Positions 6,437-10,744 of a DNA stretch of 10,744 bases are shown here, piece after piece. Under the pieces are notes generated by a model. That model searched no databases and was not told the DNA's origin. It saw only the letters and a program-made list of their open reading frames with translations. The first letter of the stretch is position 1. Every line of letters starts with the position of its first letter. The stretch spans positions 1 to 10,744 of the forward strand of contig JAEZNB010000025.1 in assembly GCA_023441965.1 (NCBI GenBank). Direction: 5' to 3'. A program made the translations under genes and the position numbers. The DNA is from Bacillota bacterium (lineage in GTDB: Bacteria; Bacillota; Clostridia; Lachnospirales; Lachnospiraceae).

Positions 6437-6748
6437 TTATCGTTTCTTCGGTTGGTCCACAGGCTTCTGCATCAGCCGTCTCTTCTTAAGATAACGGCAT
6501 AAGGCCAGAAGTCCCAGCAGGAGAAGATCACCGACCAGAAATACGATCAGCAGCTCGTAGGATATGGTCTTATCCTCCTGATAGCCCTTGATTAAAATCC
6601 AAGTACCGAGCGCTGACCAAATCGCAGGAACTAAGAAGCCCCATAGGAGCTTCCTTCTCAAGGATAGCCATATCTGTAATGACAGAAATAGGGCCGGTAC
6701 AAGGGTAAAATATAAAATAACCATGGTATCTAAGATAGATTCCGTCAT
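6437..6748 (-). CDS. Uncharacterised small membrane protein, three predicted helices
   Basis: I do not recognise this 103-residue protein. It has three hydrophobic segments at about residues 8-30 (MVILYFTLVPALFLSLQIWL), 35-53 (LWGFLVPAIWSALGTWILI) and 63-84 (SYELLIVFLVGDLLLLGLLALC). Basic residues follow segment 1 (RRK) and make up a strongly basic C-terminal tail (YLKKRRLMQK...KKR), which is expected to stay in the cytoplasm. The ATG at 6748 is preferred because GGAGGG lies about 10 bases upstream. A TTG-initiated reading from 6781 has its GGAGG too close. It follows the natB-type permease by 101 bases with no terminator between, and a strong terminator follows it, so it is probably the third gene of the ABC transporter unit. 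An accessory or regulatory role for that transporter is only a guess. Confidence 0.72.
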   Translation of the reverse strand: MTESILDTMVILYFTLVPALFLSLQIWLSLRRKLLWGFLVPAIWSALGTWILIKGYQEDKTISYELLIVFLVGDLLLLGLLALCRYLKKRRLMQKPVDQPKKR

Positions 6749-6793
6749 ATCTAAAGTGCCCTCCAATTCCGGATCCCACAAGCCTCCGGCAGT

Positions 6794-6837
6794 GTCTTCG
6801 TATTTTATCGTGTTATCTTCGTGCTTTCTTCGTGCTT
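6794..6837. repeat. Degenerate 11-bp tandem repeat
   Basis: On the minus strand this stretch reads as AAGCACGAAGA twice perfectly (6816-6837), then TAACACGATAA (7 of 11 matching) and AATACGAAGA (one base shorter). These are roughly four head-to-tail copies in the gap between the permease and the small membrane protein gene. No hairpin or promoter is associated with it. Confidence 0.6.
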
Positions 6838-6849
6838 ACTTATGTATGC

Positions 6850-8067
6850 TTAAGCGTTGAACATAACCTTCTCACTGTTAAAGGCTCTGGTAACCAGGGT
6901 CGTCACAATGATTGCCAGCAGAGCCAGGGAGCCGACGGTAACACCATACTGTGTCATGGTCAGTTCCCCCATGAACAGGTTCTGGATACTTGCCGCACTA
7001 TTATAAACAGGGATCGCATAATATTCCAGTCCCTTCTTTATATTACCGGAGAACATCGTCATAATGCTTCCCAGCATGACCAGAATCATCAGCGGCATAA
7101 CATAGGTACCTGCCTCCTTCGCAGTTCTTGCATAAACCGCAACCAGAGATACCAGGGCCACAAAGAGATATATCAGGACCATAAGAATGCTTAAGAGCTG
7201 AAGGATCTCAACAGGAGAAAAGTTCAGCTTATTGATATCTCCCATTTCTCCGCCGGACATATTCTTAAGGCCCACCATAACGGATACCGTATAGATGACC
7301 GCTGATATACTGGTCAGTATCGCCAGGGAGACCAGCTTGCCAAGTACGATCTCGCTTCTTCTGATCGGGGATAGGAGCATGCTGGACAGAGTACCCCGCT
7401 CCTTCTCTCCTGTGATCGCATCGATGCCGAGTCCCATTGCCCCCTGGAACATCATAAGTGTCATAAGGAAAGGAAGCAGCATGGCGTAGCCTTTACCACT
7501 GGCCTTTTCCTCATTGACGATGACAGAGGCGGAAGGATCCTTATCAATGTAAAAGACCTGCAGCTGTTCCATATTGCCCAGTCTTTCTGCCAGCATGGAC
7601 TGCTGATAGGTATACAATACACTGTTTACGAACTTATTCCGGGCTGCATTGGAATAGTCCTCAGCTGTATTATAGAAGGTCTTGACCTCCGGAATGGCAT
7701 CGCCGGACTGAGAGTAGTTACGGATGGTATTCAGGAAGCCTTCATCAAAGACCACCAGCAGTTCAACACTTCCCTTCAGTATATCATCCTTTACTCCATC
7801 CAGCTTCTCGGAAGCCTTGAGGTATGTAATATTTGCTTTAAAATCCGTATCGTTCAGAAAGAGCTCCAGATTCTCGGGGGCATTCTGAATATAGACACTG
7901 GGAATATGCTCATTGATGTTGCTTTCAAAGCTCTTCATCATATTTCCCATCAAGGTATACACAACCATAATCAGTATGCCCGGAAGAAGAAATAAGCTGA
8001 AGATCAGCTTTTTATCCGTGAATACTCTGGTTAATTCCTTCATGATGATATTCTTAGTTCCGTTCAT
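6850..8067 (-). CDS. ABC-2 type transporter permease, NatB-like
   Basis: This 405-residue permease has the layout of NatB-type ABC-2 exporters. One N-terminal membrane helix (about 22-41) is followed by a large extracytoplasmic domain (about 45-190) and five more helices (about 193-213, 244-266, 286-312, 322-340, 377-395). The cytoplasmic stretch GEKERGTLSSMLLSPIRRSE (220-239) between helices 2 and 3 is the conserved ABC-2 coupling segment that contacts the ATPase. In B. subtilis NatAB extrudes sodium ions; relatives in other bacteria are poorly defined, so the substrate here is open. The ATG at 8067 has AAGGAGG about 10 bases upstream, lying inside the last codons of the ATPase gene. Only 2 bases separate the two genes, which indicates tight translational coupling. 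Confidence 0.9.
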   Translation of the reverse strand: MNGTKNIIMKELTRVFTDKKLIFSLFLLPGILIMVVYTLMGNMMKSFESNINEHIPSVYIQNAPENLELFLNDTDFKANITYLKASEKLDGVKDDILKGSVELLVVFDEGFLNTIRNYSQSGDAIPEVKTFYNTAEDYSNAARNKFVNSVLYTYQQSMLAERLGNMEQLQVFYIDKDPSASVIVNEEKASGKGYAMLLPFLMTLMMFQGAMGLGIDAITGEKERGTLSSMLLSPIRRSEIVLGKLVSLAILTSISAVIYTVSVMVGLKNMSGGEMGDINKLNFSPVEILQLLSILMVLIYLFVALVSLVAVYARTAKEAGTYVMPLMILVMLGSIMTMFSGNIKKGLEYYAIPVYNSAASIQNLFMGELTMTQYGVTVGSLALLAIIVTTLVTRAFNSEKVMFNA

Positions 8068-8069
8068 GG

Positions 8070-8846
8070 TTATGCTCCCTCCTTATTATGCTGCTGATAA
8101 AGCTCGAAAAATGCGTCCTCCAGATCATTGGCTCCGGTCTTGGTCAGGATCTCCTCTAAGGTCCCCTCCAACACCAGCTCACCGTTGATGATGATCCCGA
8201 TGCGGTCACACAGCTTCTCTGCTTCAGACATGATATGAGTGGAGATGATGACTGTCTTACCCTCCTCCTTTAAAAGCTTCAGATAATCAGTAACGTTCCG
8301 GGCAGTAACAATATCCAGACCGTTGGTAGGCTCGTCGAAGATTACCACCTCCGGGTCGTGCACCAAACTTACTGCGATGGAAGCCTTTTGCTTCATACCT
8401 GTGGACAGATCCACGATTTTCTTATCCTGAAAGTCCTTTATGCCGAAATGCTCAAAAAGCATTTCCCGTCTGGCATTTATGGTCTGTTCATTCTGTCCGT
8501 GGAGCCTTCCGAAGAAGTTGAACATATACTTGGGAGAGAACTGCGGATCCAATTTGATTTCATTGGTAAGAAAGCTGATCTTCTCCCTTACCTTCACGGA
8601 ATCACTTATGGTATCCAAGCCGCATACACTGATGCTCCCCTCAGTCGGCTTTAATAATGTTGCGATACAACGGAGGGCTGTGGTTTTCCCTGCTCCGTTC
8701 GGCCCTAAAAGACCGTAGATCTCACCCGGCTTCGCTGTCAGACTCAGATGCTTCACAGCCACCTTCATGTTCTTCTTGGTCCTCTGCTCCTGCATCTGCT
8801 TCTTGGTAAGCTTATAGATCTTTGTTAAGTTTTGAATTCCAATCAT
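8070..8846 (-). CDS. ABC transporter ATP-binding protein, NatA-like
   Basis: This 258-residue nucleotide-binding subunit pairs with the downstream permease. Its motifs appear in the usual order: Walker A GPNGAGKT (48-55), signature LSTGMKQK (147-154, a common NatA-type variant of LSGGQ), Walker B VVIFDEP (167-173) with catalytic Glu172, D-loop GLD (176-178) and switch His204 (ISTHIM). The usual Q-loop position reads FLTNE (92-96), so an Asn stands where Gln is usual. A basic insert of about 15 residues (KKQMQEQRTKKNMK, 15-28) lies before the Walker A strand. The ATG at 8846 has AGGTGAGG about 7 bases upstream. A clear promoter lies at 8908-8935. NatA drives Na+ export with NatB in B. subtilis, but the substrate cannot be read from this sequence. 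Confidence 0.92.
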   Translation of the reverse strand: MIGIQNLTKIYKLTKKQMQEQRTKKNMKVAVKHLSLTAKPGEIYGLLGPNGAGKTTALRCIATLLKPTEGSISVCGLDTISDSVKVREKISFLTNEIKLDPQFSPKYMFNFFGRLHGQNEQTINARREMLFEHFGIKDFQDKKIVDLSTGMKQKASIAVSLVHDPEVVIFDEPTNGLDIVTARNVTDYLKLLKEEGKTVIISTHIMSEAEKLCDRIGIIINGELVLEGTLEEILTKTGANDLEDAFFELYQQHNKEGA

Positions 8847-8877
8847 GCTTATACCTCACCTAGACACTTTCGTTATT

Positions 8878-8893
8878 ATGAAAATATTTCCAT
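8878..8893. promoter_or_regulatory. Near-perfect palindrome in the natA-type leader (candidate operator)
   Basis: The plus strand reads ATGAAAATATTTCCAT, a 16-base palindrome with seven of eight symmetric pairs matching. It lies between the predicted transcription start (near 8901) and the ribosome binding site of the ATPase gene. That position is suited to a repressor or a dimeric response regulator. The sequence is AT-rich, so chance symmetry is possible. Confidence 0.4.
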
Positions 8894-8907
8894 CTGTTCC
8901 TAAAGTA

Positions 8908-8935
8908 AGTATAAGAAATATAAGCGTTTTGTCAA
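8908..8935 (-). promoter_or_regulatory. Sigma-A-type promoter for the natAB-like unit
   Basis: On the minus strand a perfect TTGACA (8930-8935) is separated by 16 bases from TATACT (8908-8913), a strong vegetative promoter. It begins 7 bases past the dtd stop codon. Transcription would start near 8901 and run through the ATPase, the permease and the small membrane protein to the terminator at 6370-6407. Confidence 0.85.
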
Positions 8936-8942
8936 TCCCTTT

Positions 8943-9389
8943 TTATACTAATTTCTCATCCAAAATAATCGTAAAGGGTCCATCGTTAATCAGAGACACC
9001 TTCATATCAGCTCCGAATTCTCCTGCTTCCACCTTCCCTAATCGCTCTCTGATCCGGCTAAGGACATATTCATAAAGCTCCTGGGCAAGCTCTGCTCCTG
9101 CTGCCTGAATAAAATCCGGCCTGTTTCCCTTTCTGCAGTCTGCATAGAGTGTAAACTGAGAGACGACCAGGATTTCTCCTTCCACCTCTGTAAGAGACAG
9201 GTTGGTTTTTCCGTTCTCATCGGGAAATAAACGTAGTTTTAAAAGCTTATCCAGATATTTGTCGGCAAGCTCCCTGGTATCCCCCTTTCCGACACCCAGC
9301 AGAATCAGATACCCTCTGCCGATTTTACCGCAGCATCTGCCTTCCACCCTTACTTCCGCTTCCGATACTCTTTGAATTACGATCCTCAT
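8943..9389 (-). CDS. dtd: D-aminoacyl-tRNA deacylase (D-Tyr-tRNA deacylase)
   Basis: This 148-residue protein is a full-length Dtd. The enzyme removes D-amino acids (and glycine mischarged on tRNA-Ala) from tRNAs, protecting translation. Diagnostic motifs are MRIVIQRVSEAEVRVEG at the N-terminus, SQFTLYADCRKGNRPDF (77-93) with catalytic Thr80, and NDGPFT (135-140) carrying the Gly137-cis-Pro138 pair that rejects L-amino acids. The ATG at 9389 has a GAAAGGAT ribosome binding site about 5 bases upstream. It lies 25 bases after the DNA glycosylase gene with no terminator between, so the two are probably co-transcribed. Confidence 0.97.
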   Translation of the reverse strand: MRIVIQRVSEAEVRVEGRCCGKIGRGYLILLGVGKGDTRELADKYLDKLLKLRLFPDENGKTNLSLTEVEGEILVVSQFTLYADCRKGNRPDFIQAAGAELAQELYEYVLSRIRERLGKVEAGEFGADMKVSLINDGPFTIILDEKLV

Positions 9390-9414
9390 AGCTTATCCTT
9401 TCGTACATCATCAC

Positions 9415-9906
9415 TTAATGATTCATCTTCTTAATGCAGCTCCACTGTTCGATCAATCGGTCCAGGGAGCAGGCGGCATTCGCCGGACTGGTAGAGGGAA
9501 GCAGCACAATCTCTCTTCCCGTTATCGGCATCACATAGCGCCGGTACAGCCGGTATGCGGTTGCTCCGTTGGCGAAGACCTCCCCTATCCCGGTCTCTTC
9601 TAAGAGCTTACCGATATCATTCGCCACCACATTTCTGATACTGCTGTCTGAGGAACCCGTGATCTCACAGCTTTGAATTACATCCCAGACAGCGATTCTG
9701 TTTCTTAGCAGGAGCTGTTTCTTCTCCTCTATGGTCTGGGGAAGGGGCTCATCGTAAAGTCTGCTGATCACCTTCCAGAATCTGTTCTGGGGGTGATGGT
9801 AATAGAACTCCCCCTCCCTGGACTTCACCGAGGGAAAGGTCCCCAGCAGCAAAGTTTTAGAATTCCCGTCATAGACCGGCGGAAAGGGATGAATGATCCG
9901 CTCCAT
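9415..9906 (-). CDS. Hypoxanthine/deoxyinosine-type DNA glycosylase (uracil-DNA glycosylase superfamily)
   Basis: This 163-residue protein resembles family 6 (HDG) members of the uracil-DNA glycosylase superfamily, which excise hypoxanthine formed by adenine deamination. Motif 1 is LLLGTFPSVKSRE (19-31). HHPQNRFWKV (37-46) follows, with Asn41 as the likely equivalent of the catalytic Asn reported in HDG. LLPSTSPANAA (135-145) is the C-terminal DNA-intercalation motif. Because this superfamily overlaps in motif, activity on G:U or G:T mismatches (Mug-like) is an alternative. The ATG at 9906 is preceded by AAGGAGGAGG, an excellent ribosome binding site. It lies 67 bases downstream of deoB with no hairpin between, and 25 bases upstream of dtd. 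Confidence 0.87.
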   Translation of the reverse strand: MERIIHPFPPVYDGNSKTLLLGTFPSVKSREGEFYYHHPQNRFWKVISRLYDEPLPQTIEEKKQLLLRNRIAVWDVIQSCEITGSSDSSIRNVVANDIGKLLEETGIGEVFANGATAYRLYRRYVMPITGREIVLLPSTSPANAACSLDRLIEQWSCIKKMNH

Positions 9907-9973
9907 GGAAGTCCCTCCTCCTTAAGCATGCCATACTATACCTCATCTTATCTTACCTTGGATTAGGCTTCAA

Positions 9974-10744
9974 TTACAATAATATCTTCTCTAGGAAGGA
10001 GCTGCCCTTCACCTCCGGCTTTAGATCAAAATAATCCAGAATGGTTGCGGCAATGTCGGCAAAGGTTTCTCTTGTACCTACATTGACACCCTTCCGTATC
10101 CTCTTCCCATAGATGACCAAGGGAACATACTCTCTGGAGTGGTCCGTGGAAGGAGTAGCAGGATCACAGCCATGGTCTGCGGTAATCATCAGAATGTCCT
10201 CCTCCTTAAGACCGGCCAGGATTCTGGGAAGCTGGCTGTCAAAATAAGAGAGGGCCTTGGCATATCCGTCCACATTGTTCCTATGCCCGTATACCATATC
10301 AAAATCCACCAGATTTACAAAGCAGAGACCGTTGAACTCCCTGCCTGTTCTCTCGATCAGTCTTTCGATCCCTTCCTCATTGTTCTGGGTACGGACCGTA
10401 TCCGTAATACCCTTCCCGGCATAGATATCATTGATCTTACCTACAGCCAGTACATCATAGCCTGCAAGGGACAGCTGATCCAGCATGGTGGTGGAAGGTG
10501 CCAAAGAATAGTCGTGGCGGTTGCCGGTTCTCGTATAGTCAGGGTATGCTCCGATAAAGGGTCTTGCGATTACCCTCCCGACACCATGCTCTCCCTGCAG
10601 CAGGTCTCTGGCAATTTCACAATAACGGTAGAGCTCCTTCACGGGAACGATGTCCTCATGAGCCGCGATCTGGAAAACACTGTCTGCCGAGGTATACACA
10701 ATCAAGGCTCCGGTTTCCATATGCTCCTTACCATAATCCAGGAT
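9974..10744 (-). CDS. deoB: Phosphopentomutase DeoB, C-terminal part
   Basis: The reading frame is open to the right edge of the window and codes for the last 256 residues of a protein usually about 390 long, so about a third is missing at the N-terminus. DeoB interconverts ribose- or deoxyribose-1-phosphate with the 5-phosphate in nucleoside salvage and catabolism. It belongs to the alkaline phosphatase superfamily. Visible family blocks are the near-invariant IVYTSADSVFQIAAHE, then RPFIGAYPDYTRTGNRHDYS, and the metal-site blocks NLVDFDMVYGHR (Asp and His), ITADHGCDP (Asp, His) and TDHSREYVPL (His). These metal ligands are all retained. The nucleophile threonine and the first metal aspartate fall outside the window. 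The reading is therefore partial because of the window edge, not because of mutation. Confidence 0.96.
   Translation of the reverse strand: MLDYGKEHMETGALIVYTSADSVFQIAAHEDIVPVKELYRYCEIARDLLQGEHGVGRVIARPFIGAYPDYTRTGNRHDYSLAPSTTMLDQLSLAGYDVLAVGKINDIYAGKGITDTVRTQNNEEGIERLIERTGREFNGLCFVNLVDFDMVYGHRNNVDGYAKALSYFDSQLPRILAGLKEEDILMITADHGCDPATPSTDHSREYVPLVIYGKRIRKGVNVGTRETFADIAATILDYFDLKPEVKGSSFLEKILL

Noticed and set aside
1..10744. Mobile elements, CRISPR arrays, tRNA or rRNA genes, toxin-antitoxin pairs or a defence system
   Set aside because: No transposase, integrase, repeat-spacer pattern, cloverleaf or defence-type domain was recognisable. The MazG here is the housekeeping pyrophosphohydrolase and has no adjacent mazEF genes.

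Overview
The window looks like chromosomal DNA of a spore-forming anaerobic Firmicute, most likely of the class Clostridia and the family Lachnospiraceae. The evidence is the sporulation block (spoVT, yabP), clostridial Csp-like subtilases, moderate GC, AGGAGG-type ribosome binding sites and sigma-A-type promoters. Every gene I can support lies on the minus strand, so transcription runs from the right edge to the left edge.

In transcription order the window holds four blocks. (1) At 9974-10744 is the 3' two thirds of a phosphopentomutase gene (deoB). It is followed by a hypoxanthine-type DNA glycosylase (9415-9906) and D-aminoacyl-tRNA deacylase (dtd, 8943-9389), a housekeeping and damage-repair group with short gaps. 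(2) At 6370-8935 is a well-defined transcription unit. A strong sigma-A-type promoter lies at 8908-8935, then a NatA-like ABC ATPase, a NatB-like permease and a small unrecognised three-helix membrane protein, ending in a very good intrinsic terminator at 6370-6407. (3) At 2751-6205 are two tandem paralogous S8 subtilases of about 568 residues. They have the layout of clostridial Csp germination proteases: a short N-terminal prodomain, a split subtilase domain, an inserted beta-rich jelly-roll region and no signal peptide. Both keep a full Asp-His-Ser triad. (4) At 1-2610 is the conserved spoVT - mazG - (hup) - rqcP/yabO - yabP cluster, with a ribosome binding site for the next gene (probably yabQ) at the left edge. 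The HU gene sits inside this cluster and has its own terminator.

The sporulation logic is clear on the left: SpoVT is a late forespore regulator, YabP a mother-cell spore-assembly protein, and the two Csp-like proteases plausibly act in spores or germination. MazG, RqcP and HU are general housekeeping functions that share the cluster. The items most worth a second look are the catalytically intact tandem Csp-like pair next to spoVT, the composition shift and eroded active-site acids in the C-terminal half of MazG, the unrecognised membrane protein ending the natAB-type unit, a near-perfect palindrome just downstream of the natA promoter, and an 11-bp degenerate tandem repeat between natB and the membrane protein gene. 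I found no mobile element, CRISPR array, tRNA or rRNA, and no gene-free stretch longer than 300 bases. I did not find a clearly new system.
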